Shown here: positions 20,435 to 34,496 of the stretch, piece after piece
How positions within the stretch are numbered: position 1 is the first letter of the stretch
Layout of the letters: each line of letters opens with the position of its first letter
Assembly: GCA_029204225.1 (NCBI GenBank)
Contig: CM055097.1
Coordinates: forward strand, 56,390,699 to 56,454,698
Source: Diphasiastrum complanatum
Taxonomy: Eukaryota; Streptophyta; Lycopodiopsida; Lycopodiales; Lycopodiaceae
Direction of reading: 5' to 3'
Length of the DNA: 64,000 bases
Made by a program: the position numbers and the translations under genes
The notes under the pieces: generated by a model
The model's input: the letters and a program-made list of their open reading frames with translations, nothing else
What the model was told of the DNA's origin: nothing
The model's database searches: none

Positions 20435-22985
20435 TTAAATTTTTCCTTGTAGGAAAAAATTTGGAAAATTCTTCTGGAGATCAGCCTCTTTTTCCCAGGT
20501 ATCCTCCTCTTCTGATTTGCCCCTCCACCTAACTAAAAATTCCCGAAGCACTCTACTCCGTAGAGTCCTCTGCCGGCTATTAACAATTGCCTCGGGTTCA
20601 GGTGGTCCACTCACGGACTCATCACGAAGAAGTTCCACTAGATCTTCCACAGGGACCAGGGTCTCCCCAACCCCCAACGAGGGTTTCAACTTACTAACGT
20701 GGAAAACAGGATGAATTCCAACGTTAGCTGGAAGGTCTAGTTTGTATGCGACCTTGTTTATCACTTGGATAACCTTAAAAGGACCACAATACCTAGGCGC
20801 CAACTTTGCACACTTAATAGTTTTCAAGCCCCTAGAGTGACTAGGGACTCTCAAAAACACCCAGTCGTTGACCATGAATGTCTTGTGCTTCCGAGATAGA
20901 TCAGCATAGTGCCTTGCCCTGTCCTGGGCACTTCGTATGCTATCTTTAGCCAACTGTAACATTTCTTGCATATCCGCAAGGAAATCAGCTGCGGCTTGCA
21001 CCCGTAGGTTTTTCATGCCAACACTAATTGGTGATCGAGGTTGAAAACCATACATAAGCATGAAAGGGCTGAATCCGATCGCTGAATGTTTTGCACTGTT
21101 ATATGCAAATTCCACCAATGGAAGGTACTGTTCCCAATCAGACTGCCGATGGCCCACCTATGCTCGAAGCATATCCTCCATCGTCTGATTGGTCCTTTCT
21201 GTTTGACCGTCTGATTCCGGATGATCTGTAGAACAAGTTGTTTCCAACTTTTCAAATACTGCTTGCCAAAAATTCCCAGTGAATTTTGGGTCACGGTCAC
21301 TGAAAATATCGCAAGGCAGCCCGTACAGTCAAAAAAGCTTCTCAACAAACAGTTGAGCTAGTTCTGAAGCTTTAACAGTAGTTTTCGTTGGGATAAGTTG
21401 AGCAAACTTCGTAAGTCTGTCAAAATTGACCCAAACCGAATCGTGGCTATACTTTCCCACTTTCTGGTAGGAATATCTAAAGGATGCAATAGGCCACTAG
21501 CTTTTAGCCTCTCTGCTTTATTTAACTGGCACTTAGTACATTTAAGTACATAGGCCTCTACTTGACTTTTCATCTTAGGCCACCAAAATTGCCTTCGAAC
21601 TAAGTCAAGTGTTCTTTGTATACCCGGATGTCCTACGCATGGACTATCATGACACTCATGCAAGATTTGGGCCCTTACAGTGTCATTCTCCGGTACACAC
21701 ACCTTTCCTTTACAAAACAAAATCCTGTTTCGAATTAGAAAATCCGTTTCAATCTTTCCCTGATTCGAGGAATCTTGCAAACCTGAATCGACCCCCAAAA
21801 GTACTTGTTGCCAATACTTTCCAAAAAAAGGATCGAACTCATATAGTCCTTGAAGAGACTGAAACAACTCCGGTTCTATAACAGTAAAGCACAACTGATT
21901 AATAACCGGTAACCGACTCAAAGCATCCGCTAGAGTATTTTGACTTCCTTTACAATAACGTATAGAAAAGTCAAAGATTTGCATCAACTCAGCCCTCTAG
22001 CTTGTCTCCCCTTTAAATCTGTAGCATCACAGAAATATCGAAGAGTCTAAAGATCCGTCAAAACTTCAAATCTGGCTCCATACAAATAATGTCGCCATAT
22101 TTTCAAGGAATGAACAATTGCAAACAGTTCCTTCTCATAGGTACAATACCTAGACTGAGCAGGATTGAGTTTCTTGCTTTCATAAGCCACAGGATGTTTA
22201 TCCTGCATCAAAACAGCTCCAATAGCATAATCATTGGCATCGGTCCTAACCACAAAAGTCTTATTAGGATTGCCAATGATTAGTATTGGTGCCGAAGTGA
22301 CACCTTTCTTAAGCAACTCAAAACAACCTCCGTTCACAGCACTAGTGGACTCTTAGCCCTCCGGCTTAGCTTCTTATAGCCTTTCAAGGCCTGGGTAAGA
22401 GGAAATGCCAATCGAGCAAATTGAGGAATATGCCGAAGGAAAAATCCCACAAACCCCAAGAAAGACTTGATTTCCCGAACTGTGGTGAGAATAGGCCAAT
22501 CAATAACCCTCTAGATACGATCAGCCTCAATCTCCACCCCAAATTTGAAATCTTATGCCCCAAGTAGGACAATTCCTTAGCAAAAAAGTCACACTTAGAC
22601 TCCTTCGCAAAGTGCTTTTCCCTTCTTAGAATGTCCAAGACAATCCTAAGATGCTCTTTATGTTCCGCCAAAGTCTTACTAAACACTAGGATATCATCTA
22701 AGAATACCACTACGAATCTTCCCAAATATGGCCTGGACAAATCGTTCATCATTTGTTGGAAAGTTGCCGGTGCATTGGTCAAACCAAAAGGCAACACCAA
22801 AAATTCGTAGTGACCAAAGAGAGAACCCGATTTTTGGTATATCTTCTGCCTTAATGCGTATCTGATGGTAGCCCGATCTTAGATCTATCTTGGTAAAGTA
22901 CCCAACACCACCAAGATAGTCTATTAGATCATCCATCCGCGACAGTGGACAAGAGTAGTCAATTTCGATAATGATAAGCCATTTT
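20435..22985 (-). pseudogene. 5'-truncated chromovirus pol (RT to chromodomain)
   Basis: Minus strand from 22,985: [57 protein letters not shown] and catalytic [11 protein letters not shown]; RNase H (VVRTDANDYAIGAVL, YCTYEKELFAIVHSL); H2C2 zinc finger (HECHDSPCVGHPGIQRTL...CTKCQLNK); integrase core fragments; GPY/F block (LAPRYCGPFKVIQVINKVAY) and chromodomain (REFLVRWRGKSEEEDTWEKE). It is broken by several stops and frameshifts. Gag, protease and the first RT block are missing; the left-hand truncation is at about 22,985. Confidence 0.93.
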
Positions 22986-23039
22986 GAATAAAAATTCCAA
23001 TAAAAGAAACACAAGCAGGACTAGTCCCGCAACATAGCA

Positions 23040-25440
23040 AAATTGACAAAATACAACACTTTATAAAAAAAGTGTTATGTTAGCTAGTAATGCCACAAGA
23101 GTACCACACCTCAAGCAACAACCACCTAATATGTGGATGGATGGATTCAAATTTGTCAACACCTTTTTGACGAAGATCAACGCAATGAGTGACAATTTGG
23201 CAACTGTCACTGAAACTCTGAATTATCATGAGCATTTTAATAAATGCACTATTGTCAACCTATCACGACAGTGAGAGAACAGCGTTCTTTTGTATTTTGG
23301 GCATCTTGTTGCAAGAGGAATTAATGTGAAAAAAGTTCAAATAATTATAAATCAAGCTCTTAAGGCCAAATCCAAAAATTCAAGCGGACATGGTTGGGAC
23401 AAAGCAGGAAGAGAAAATAGACAAAGCTCTTCCTTTTGACAAAAATCTTTCCATAATCAAGGTGTATATCCCTCAGTGGAAGGCTGCTGAGAGTGAATCT
23501 GTTCTGAGGGATATATGGAGGGACCTTGGTATATCCCTCCAGCAAAATACCTTTCTATCATCAAATATCATTCTGCTATAAAAATAGTCCAAAACCACAA
23601 TCAAGTGATCTTTTTGAGAAAAGGAAAGTCAGACGTTTGATTCAAGTGATCAGACAGCATTTTCTGCATCCAGCAATTCAATCATTGACACAAGGTATGG
23701 TTTGGTCCCTGGAGTTTTAACTGGAAAGTGGCAAAAACACCAGCAGGCCATTGAAAAGGAAAACTAAGATAACAACAGAAAAAAGGTGCATCACATGTTT
23801 TAGAAACAGAAAGCTCCACAGCAAGATAGATCCACGGCTATGAAAATAGTCAGAACCACAATCAAGTAAATATTTTTGCATTTCACTCATTGAAACAAGC
23901 TATAGCTCCCTGGATTTTTTGAGTGCGATTGCCGAGCACCTAGAAATTTTGAATCCTACAACATGATTCATTACTCTACCCATTGCAATGTACACTGAAA
24001 GATACCCAATAGGTAACGTCACCTTATAACGATACCCATGGATCATCACTCAGCCAAAACAAACAATGTAGCTTTAACAGGTGACTTAAAAGCTAGGCAC
24101 CATAACTAGGGTTTGGCAAGAGTGTTACAAAAAACATAAATCCTGGCACAAAGAGCCCTAATCATGCCAGAACCTAAACAAAGTGAACAACAAAAGCACA
24201 CAAGCACATTGATGCATCAAATGGAGGACATAAGCACAGCAACACAGGCAGCAAAAAAGATAAGCATAGGGACTGTTCTGTAAAAACTGCTAAAGCAGTG
24301 CCCAATCCTGCGTTAATGTGCCTCTAAAAGGTTGCCTCACCAAAAATCCTTGCAAGCAGTAGAATTTGCAAGAATGTAAGCACTGAATGAAGAGAGGGAC
24401 CTTTCTGAAAACCTCAAGCTGCCATGTTGTCGGTTAGATGGTAAACTTTGGTTTTTTGTGACTGAAAGCTACCCGTCTCTACAGTAATTAGCAAAAGTTC
24501 TGTACTACGTTCTTGTGTCTATTGAGGAGAAAACCTTTCTTTCCCTCTATTTTTTCCGACTGCTTGCTGCATGCATGTTCGTTTGAATAGATACTTGCCA
24601 TTCTTGTTGCAATCTGGAATTGTTCAGTTAGATCGAGCTGTAATCAGAAAGAATCTGCATACTTACAGGTGAATAAATCTTTTCTTTAGCAATAGCATGT
24701 GTGACAATTTAAATTTTATCATTGAAATTGCATGTGCGTTTGAATCAGAATCAATACAGATCATTCATGAAGCCTGCTGTGTGGTTTTAGGCACCCCTGT
24801 GCATATAAACGCTGCTGGTTCACATTGGTTTATACAGGCATATGTGATTTGCAAAGGAAACTTTATTGGATTGCCACGCGGCAGCGATGGCTGACTTCTT
24901 TTTTTTCTTGCGACTGAGATTGTTGAGCTGCACGGGCATTATTGCCAGTATTTTCCCTCTAAGAGACCAGGATGATGGGTTGATCTAAGAGAGGTAAGTG
25001 CAGGTTAATAGCTAAGCGCTCTGGTTTAAAATCAATTTATGGTTGAATGCTGTCTCTGAACAACTCACGCTAGACACCGCCACACAGATGAGTGGAAATA
25101 GAATGTGATAAATGTTCAATGAGTGCAAAACTAATTGCTGCTTGCAAAGAAATTCAAGCATCCGAGAGTGCAGGGAGATCTACATCTGCTACATTTGGAT
25201 AAGAACCAAACAAACCAGTCGTTTACGAGATTTTCAAGTCTCGATCTCCAGGTTCGACAACCACAATTCCTAAACCCTAATATACATCCCATCTTCACCT
25301 AACTTTGCTGGAAGAAGACGACCGATGCCTCGGAGCTAAGCACAAAACCTATGCTAGCGCTAAAGCATCTGACCTAGGGCATAAACCCGCTCTTCCATCC
25401 TCAGCTATATGAGATGTAAGAACAGTCCTTAATTTTTCAA
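23040..25440. other. no gene recognised
   Basis: AT-rich, within the putative 5' UTR intron. The only oddity is a small inverted repeat near 23,465-23,515 (TATATCCCTCAG with CTGAGGGATATA). No domain is visible in any frame. Confidence 0.5.
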
Positions 25441-25517
25441 ACTTTTCAAAGAAAAACAGGATTACAGTAAAAAAAAGAACGTTTAAGGGAGCTGAAAAGA
25501 GGGGAGGGGAGACTCAC

Positions 25518-25735
25518 CTTGTCGAAACCAGATCTTTTGTGTTGATAACAACAGTATATTGAAGAAGAAGCAGGAGGCAGCAAGAGCTCGCAAGGCCTCC
25601 AGCAGGTATAGCGCGTCAGTCTGTAACAACAATTTCTGCTCGAAGGAGAGCAAAGAAGAAGAAACAAACGTTCCGATCCAATTTTAGTATCTTTTAGGGT
25701 TAGGGTGGGGGTTAGGGTTCGATAGGGCAATTAGA
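25518..25735 (-). other. putative 5' UTR exon of the phosphatase gene
   Basis: Minus strand: after CCCTAACCC-type sequence comes a pyrimidine-rich leader (CTTCTTCTTTGCTCTCCTTC) and then GGTTTCGACAAG|GTGAGTCTCC, a strong plant donor followed by a U-rich intron start. Composition and context fit a leader exon; linkage to the exon at 15,740 is inferred from strand and the matching acceptor. The open frame across it has no family features. Confidence 0.45.
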
Positions 25736-25880
25736 ATCTAGAAAAAAAAGTCGGACCTGCCCTAAACCTAAACCCGATTACCTCCCTTTGTAAACCCCCC
25801 TTAGTTAAAGCCCTCAGGCCAGGGCGCTTTTTAAGACACGGGGCCACACGTGTTCGTTCGGCGCCACGTGGACTCGGTGG
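25690..25880 (-). promoter_or_regulatory. putative housekeeping-type promoter (telo-box-like and G-box motifs)
   Basis: Telomere-like CCCTAACCC and CCTAAACCTAAACCC motifs near 25,695-25,770 resemble the telo-box elements common at transcription starts of plant housekeeping genes. A perfect G-box CCACGTGG lies near 25,864 and ACACGTG near 25,847. The GC-rich block to 26,050 may extend the promoter. No TATA box was identified. Confidence 0.45.
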
Positions 25881-26540
25881 CCACCCAGGCAGGGGCCGTA
25901 AAAAATCTCATGGGCAGCCGATCTTCGCGGGCACTAGCCCGGACCGGGCGTCGGGCAGCGGCCAGGTGGGCGCCGGGCAACTCTCGAAATGGCACTGGGC
26001 AGGCCTTCGTGGCATCGGGCAGTGGGAGCCACGCCCGGGCACCACACGCCTGAGCTTTCACAGATGTGTGATATATGGCAGTTTGCATATATATTCCCAA
26101 GCAATTCTCCCATAGAGGTGCTTATGGGATAATTTCTTAGTTGCTTGGACGCCACACCAATTTTATGACTAAAAAAACAAAGTGTGTGGCTGAGGACGCA
26201 ACGGAGCCAAAGGCCACCGTGCTCCTTAGATGCGAGGGGCTAGGTCAAGGCTTTCACCAAGCTAGGGCTTTGAGAGTGTGAGAGCCCCCTGGACCCTTGT
26301 GAGACCAAGAGCCCGAGGGCAAGATACCAAACAGCCCGTAGCCCATGCACCTCACCTCGCATAAACAGGCAGGCTTCAGGGCTTTTGCCACACATTGCCC
26401 CCCTTATATCCAACATACCAAAAACCCCAGAAAAAAAAAACATGGAAGCAAACTAACTCATAACGAAATCAAAAAATTGTTGATGCATCCAAACCAAAAT
26501 CAAGAGATGTTTGGTCGTATATATAGAAAATGATTCTTGT
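25880..26540. other. GC-rich then mixed intergenic sequence
   Basis: The GC-rich stretch to about 26,050 and a second gene-like composition block at 26,190-26,420 hold no recognisable coding motif. Confidence 0.5.
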
Positions 26541-26542
26541 TT

Positions 26543-26602
26543 TCCAAGGGGAGTCTCTAATCTAGGACCAAAGATGTCAAGCTAACCAGTTGAGCCAACC
26601 CC
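26543..26602 (-). repeat. tRNA-related SINE or tRNA pseudogene scrap
   Basis: On the minus strand TTGGCTCAACTGGTTAGCTT matches a pol III A box (TRGYNNARNNGG). About 30 bases on, GATTAGAGACTCC resembles a B box with one mismatch to the core. Flanking (26,650-27,130) is AT-rich with no further feature. Confidence 0.4.
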
Positions 26603-27388
26603 ATTGGAAATATATTCTATAGAAAATGACATAATTGTAAAGTTACTACTAACACGACAAAAATAGAAACCACTAGTTCTAATTATTTTTATGCGCAAGG
26701 AGTAAAAATATGTTGTTGTTTGAAAGAAAGTGATGTGAATGAAACTAAATATTTTTTTTACATTCTTGTGATATTTTAAATAAATTCGTCATTCACATCT
26801 TTTAGCAAATCATCACAATTTCTACAATGCTACCACGACAAAGATAAAAATCACAAGAAGTACACATTTATGCTTTGTAAATAAATAAATGTTCAACCAA
26901 TGGAAAATAAAAAGAAAAAAAAATTGCAACTCAAGTAAATCTTAAAAATATAAAGCATTTTCGTGATCAAACTCACAAAGCATAGACATGTTATCTTTGA
27001 GCAACTCTTCCTAGTAGCTTAACGCTTTTGTGGCAAAGGTTACAAATTGCAATGTCGTGGCAACTTTATGCTATTATTGTATTATGTTTAAATTTATGTA
27101 AAATACTTATCCTCACCGAATTGAGCTTCAATATCATACCGACAATTCTTTGGCTAGAAGTATAACCTTCATCTTGAATTTCCAGAGATGGTAGTTATCT
27201 CCATCGAATTTGTTAATGAGAAATGAACTAGATGATGGATCCATTTTGGTTGAACGAGTTCGTTGGTAGAAACGACGACTGTCGGAATACTATTGGCTGC
27301 GCGTTTGCTAGAAAGACGTCTTGATAGAAACAAAGACTGATAATCTGCAGTAGAAATGCATATTACTAAGATTTCTACTTTGATACCA

Positions 27389-28328
27389 TGTCGTAAAACA
27401 GCGAGGCATGAGCGGCAACGGAAGTTCGAGGATTGGAGCAGCGTATAGGAACGGAAACGCAACAGTTAGCAACAGAATTATTCAAGTAGAAGAATTCATA
27501 CAGTTGAAGTAATAACTTCAGCTTGTTGAGCGTGATAATGTTGGCTACAAAAAAAAAAAACTTTGATTGAAAAAGAGATTTAATTAACTCAATTAACACT
27601 TACATAGCTTGAATCAGCTAATATATATAGATTTACAAGTGTTGAGAAAAAAAAAATCTTACAAGCCTTTAATACTATTTACACTAGTCTTTGCATATGT
27701 ACAAAGTTGGTAACCGCCAATCGTCTTTGAAATATTTGGTTGTCCAGTTGCTTTAGGGTTGCTGATAAGTTGGCGACATCGGTCAGCCAATGTAGCAAAA
27801 TGTGAAAAAGCCGAAAAACCCGAAGGTGCCCTTAGACTTAAGGTTTGCAACTCCTGAAGGTGCCCTTACACTAGAGGTATGTAAATCCCTAAGGCGCCCT
27901 TAGATTCAAGGCAGTGAAGAAGGCGAAAAAGCCGAAAAAGCTGAAAAGTGCCTTACATTGAAGGCAATGAGACGAAAAGGGAGAAGGTGCCTTAAAAATT
28001 ATTTCTATAGCATTCTGGCCAATTGGCCAATGTGACGCATTTTTTGCTAGTGCGAAAAAGGCGGAGGAGGCGAAAAAATCAAAAGGTGCTTTAAGAATGC
28101 TTTCTAAGGCATTCTGGCCACTTGGCCACTGTGTCGCATTTTTCACTAAGGAGCGAAAAAAGAGCGAAGAAGGAGAAGGTGCCTTAAAATGATTTCTAAG
28201 GCACAAGAAATCTCAAGGAAAAAAAAAGAAAAATGTGAAGGCCCGAAAAATATGTTGTCGGCCTTCGGTTTTTCAGGATGCTCGTTACTTGAACGATTTG
28301 TTTAAGGCTGAGCGTAAGAAATCTAACA
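27389..28328 (-). repeat. copia 5' LTR
   Basis: TG...CA ends are supported by the PBS on the inner side only. It is rich in AAGGTGCCCTTAG and GCGAAAAAG units. No second copy is in the window. Confidence 0.65.
27980..28205. repeat. ~100-bp tandem units within the copia LTR
   Basis: GGTGCCTTAA...TTTCTAAGGCATTCTGGCCANTTGGCCANTGTGNCGCATTTTT occurs at about 27,985 and 28,085, with a partial third copy at 28,178. The single open minus-strand frame across them (KNATQWPSGQNALES...) is the translation of the repeat, not a known protein. Confidence 0.75.
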
Positions 28329-28950
<622 letters not shown>

Positions 28951-29132
28951 GGGCTCTATTCTATGGTCACTACATGATATACACTCTGCAAAACATCATG
29001 AAATGGTTTCTCCCTTATGGTACCAAACCAATTAAAGGCTCTACCTTGTTAAACTTGGAAATATGGCCCCTATGAAGTTTTTTGGAGGGAAACTTATTTT
29101 CCTTGAATAGCTATGATCTGTGCACATCTTGA

Positions 29133-31253
<2,121 letters not shown>

Positions 31254-32870
31254 CACGGGATGGTTTTATGACACACTTGCTCTTGGCGATGAGGAGCCTC
31301 TTCCTCCTCCTAGTCCCTTTGTTCAGACTATCTTATGTTGCATGAAGAAAGTTCTTGATGTTCACAAACTTATTACCTCTTATGATATGACTACATGTAA
31401 TGTTGTTGACCCTGATGATAAAATCTTTTGCCTCGTTGACTTATGACCACCATGGATTGGATCAAGACCTATGAAATTATTAAAAAGAAGGATACACTAA
31501 GCATGGTTGAATAAATCTTTGTTGACCTCCCTAACTATGCTGAACGTATCGCTATTGAAGAAGGTTCTGTAATTCACATATTTGAAAGATTTTTACCTGT
31601 TTGGAAAAAGTAAATGGTGCCTTTTTGCTGATACCCCTACTCGCATTGAACCTCCTATCTCTCCTCACCCTCTGATCTTTATCGAAGACCTTAATGAAGA
31701 TAGTGCCTCCCAGCTGGAATCCTTTTCTCAAGAAATGTGTGAAGCTGACAATCAGTCTGCCTTTGAAGCCATAAGCTACCAAGTTTCTTTAGTGCCTAGT
31801 CACACTATTGTGTTTAAATATATCAGAACTGCCTATAACTTTGGAGCCTTTCTTACATAAACTTTTGGCACCCATCTATATTGTACTATAGATTGCTCTT
31901 ACCCATCTTACTGGTGCAGAAGTTCAAGCTTGCAAGTAAGCCTCTTTGCATAAGAATACCTTGTTTGACACTCCTATCGCCTTTTATATTGTCATAAAAA
32001 TGAGCAAATTTGAACCCTCGAAATGTCCTTTTGAGCATACCTGAGCTAGAACTATGGGCCACTTTGAGACTGGTTTTAATAAAATGAGCCTGCATCAAGC
32101 TAAAATCTAGAATTGGACAAGACCTTTCTTTAAATGCAGATGCGGTGAAAAATGTAAAAACAATTCATCTATTATATGGTTTGACCACACTATCTGGTTT
32201 ATGGTGAATTGCCAAGTTCTTCCCTAGTGCCTCTTTACAAAACCAACTAAATGCTTTTTTCCTTTGGCTGCATAAACCTGCTAGAGATGTCGTTAAAGCC
32301 CACCTTACCTTTCTCTATGTCAAACAACACATGATTGATGCTGCCATTGAACTTTCCATTAACCCTACTGCTAAGCTCCTAGCACATCTTGGCGATGCCA
32401 AGAATATCCGTAAAATTGAATGTCGTCCCAACTTCTCTACCTTACAGGATAAATACTTCTAAAATACAAGTAAAAAGATATAATCCTTCAATCTGAACAA
32501 TCCATGTTCGGTCATATCAGGCAGTGACAAGTGGAAAAGAGGATCTTCCTATCAGAAAGCTAATTTTTTGCCGTGATTGATTCATGTGCAGGAAGAAATA
32601 GAAGAAATAAGAATACTGGAGGTCAATGCAACTGGTAGGCGACGACTAATGATTAGAAGAAACAAGGGAAGATGTTTTTGCATTAACGATATTACAATAG
32701 ACACTTTGAGAATATAAATGTTAAACAACTTTATTTTGAGACTTTACTTCATTTTTTCGGTTCTATTGATGAGATCTTGGAGCAAATTATGTGTGGTTGG
32801 ACTTTTTTTTGCCTTTGAAACATGAGTGGTATAAACAACTTTCAAGTCCTTTGTGAGTTCGATGATTAAT
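31254..32870 (+). pseudogene. unrecognised repeated protein family, copy A
   Basis: I do not recognise this family. Read across frames on the plus strand it gives GWFYDTLALGDEEPLPPPSP, PHPLIFIEDLNEDSASQLES, KFEPSKCPFEHT, GHFETGFN, RPFFKCRCGEKCKNNSS, WFDHTIWFM, LHKPARDVVKAHLTFL, LGDAKNIRKIE and VKQLYFETLLHFFGSIDEI. The same blocks in the same order occur in copies B and C at 60.7-64.0 kb. Spaced Cys/His residues (S-K-C, F-E-H, F-K-C-R-C-G-x-K-C) suggest a metal-binding module. Frames are broken by several stops. The original would exceed 500 residues. No RT, DDE, protease or membrane segment is visible. It ends where LTR-like sequence begins near 32,880. Confidence 0.7.
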
Positions 32871-32879
32871 TATACTTAC

Positions 32880-34140
32880 CATAATGAGATTAACACAGAG
32901 TACGTGGCTTCGATCTGCAACTTATTGTGCTCATTTACTTCTGTTTTGTTTTTCATACTGAATCAATACTATCTTTTATTGCATTCAACTTCGTCTCAAA
33001 ATGTATGTTGTAGTTCTTCACGACAAATTATTTGTCTAGTGATTCATGACTAATTATTTGTCTAGTGATTCACGACAAATTATTTGTCTGATAATTCAAT
33101 GCATTATTGTTTGGCTACGTAATCACTATAGTACTGATGATTTCAAAGTTAGTTACTATAAGATCGAACATGATTTCTATCACTATTGTTTTGTTCGAAA
33201 TTGATAGGTGTAGTCATGCATAGAGAAAGAGGAAGATAGCTTATTCTGCAACGCACGATAAGTTTTCTTTCTTGTCGTTCAAATATTTTTCATTCGAGTT
33301 CGTTTCTTTTCAAGTTCGACCTATCTTTTACATACCTCTTTCTAACATGGTATCAAAGCCAGATCACTACTTCTTTATTTGATACCGACATGGTATCAGA
33401 GCATTCCATAGTATCAGTGCTAGATTACTACTTCTTTATCTGAACCATTAATTGAACAAGTGACATCGCATTGTGGCTAAGTATCAATTGCGACCTATGA
33501 CCTAATTAGTTGTCCTAATTGGATAAGCCTAAATGGCATAATTCCTCATTAGTATAAATAGCTGACCATTTAATTATGAAAATATAGAGTGATGGCCATT
33601 TAGATATAGAGAAGTGATATTTCTATTTTAAATATTGCTATCAACGCTTTTGGCTTATCAACATAAGTGCATAGATAGAGTTATCAATTACTCAGAGACA
33701 ATTTAGAGTACGTGGCTACATCCGCTATTGTTTTATGCTTGCATCATATGATTTCTACATGTTACTTACTGAATCAATCATAGTTTTTTATTGTGTTCAG
33801 TTTTATGTTAGAATGTATGCATGCTTATCTAAAGATTTTTGTATCTAATAGATCTCTTATTGTTTAGTCTGGATTATTGAATGCTTCGATATTGCACTAT
33901 TCTATACATCATTCACTTTATGTAGTTGTTTGTCTATGAAATCACTTTAGTACAAATGATTTCAAAGTTAGTTACTAAAAGAACGAACGTGATGATTGTC
34001 GCGATAATTTCATTCAATTTTTGATAGGCGTAGTCATGCATTAGAAGAAGGATTATCTCGTAGAGCTCAATAGTTTGTCTGTCGACTTCGACTTTATCAC
34101 TATTAGTTTCCCTTCTTTCAACAATTCTTTCATAGTCAAA
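32880..34140 (+). repeat. two degenerate LTR-like copies ~810 bp apart with a Met-tRNA PBS
   Basis: Sequence from about 32,900 (AGTACGTGGCT...) to 33,353 recurs at about 33,705-34,140. Shared blocks include TGATTTCAAAGTTAGTTACTA and GATAGGNGTAGTCATGCAT. The first copy ends CTAACA immediately before TGGTATCAAAGCC at 33,354, and a second TGGTATCAGAGC occurs at 33,391, both fitting a copia PBS. TATAAATAG at about 33,552 could be the U3 TATA box of the second copy. No coding region survives between them. Confidence 0.5.
33015..33105 (+). repeat. 26-bp tandem repeat, three copies
   Basis: TTCACGACAAATTATTTGTC plus TAGTGA repeated three times with one or two changes each, inside the first LTR-like copy. 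Confidence 0.9.
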
Positions 34141-34496
34141 AGTATCAGGGCATATCCGTGCCATACTAACTCTTTAGAACTCATGTGTAAGCAAGCATAA
34201 ATGTCTAAGAACTATGTTAAGTAGTTAGGGCAAATCCATGCCATACCAACTACTCAGAATCAACCACCTACTCATCAAAATGATAGGTACGATACTGGAA
34301 AACTCTATCAAAAAACATATTTACTAAAAGCAAAGAGGATGTGATTCATTCATAGCCACAAAGTATCAAGGCAGATCTGTGCCATACTGACCTTTTAGAA
34401 CTCATGTGTAAGCATGAAGGTCCACGAACTATGATAAGTAGTTGGGGCAAATCCATGCCATGCCAACTACTCCAAATCAACAACCTACTCGTAAAT
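34141..34496 (+). repeat. 221-bp-period duplication (GGCANATCCNTGCCATNCNAAC units)
   Basis: Copy 1 starts at 34,141 (AGTATCAGGGCATATCCGTG) and copy 2 at 34,362 (AGTATCAAGGCAGATCTGTG). Both are followed by the same AGAACTCATGTGTAAGCA and GGGCAAATCCATGCCAT blocks. Related sequence occurs in inverse orientation near 30,728-30,820. Confidence 0.8.

Larger units (their letters stand above)
15829..25517 (-). other. putative 9.7-kb 5' UTR intron of the phosphatase gene
   Basis: Bounded by AAG|GTGAGT at 25,517 and GCGCAG at 15,829. It contains an old gypsy scrap (18.1-18.5 kb), an LTR plus 5'-truncated chromovirus (19.3-23 kb) and otherwise unassigned AT-rich sequence. Stretches 15,830-18,080, 18,490-19,310 and 23,040-25,440 hold nothing else I can support. 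The pairing of the two splice sites is inference. Confidence 0.4.
27134..28328 (-). mobile_element. 5' fragment of a copia element (LTR, PBS, gag stub)
   Basis: The minus strand reads a 940-bp LTR (TGTTAGATTT... to ...ACGACA, 28,328-27,389), PBS TGGTATCAAAG (27,388-27,378) and a gag start at 27,244: MDPSSSSFLINKFDGDNYHL, then WKFKMKVILLAKELS and a stop at 27,134. The FDGDNYxLWKFKM block is the copia Gag N-terminus. Nothing downstream survives, so the element is truncated in gag. Confidence 0.8.

Noticed and set aside
23461-23520. Small hairpin (TATATCCCTCAG / CTGAGGGATATA) as a microRNA precursor
   Set aside because: Arms are only about 12 bp with a long loop and no extended pairing, so it does not meet plant precursor criteria.
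25446-25730. 94-codon minus-strand frame
   Set aside because: It runs through a pyrimidine-rich leader and across a strong splice donor; better explained as a 5' UTR exon and intron start.
25831-26155. Overlapping GC-rich frames on both strands
   Set aside because: Frames are open because of GC content and lie in the presumed promoter; no family features.
27889-28206. 105-codon minus-strand frame with internal repeats
   Set aside because: Translation of the ~100-bp tandem units in a copia LTR.
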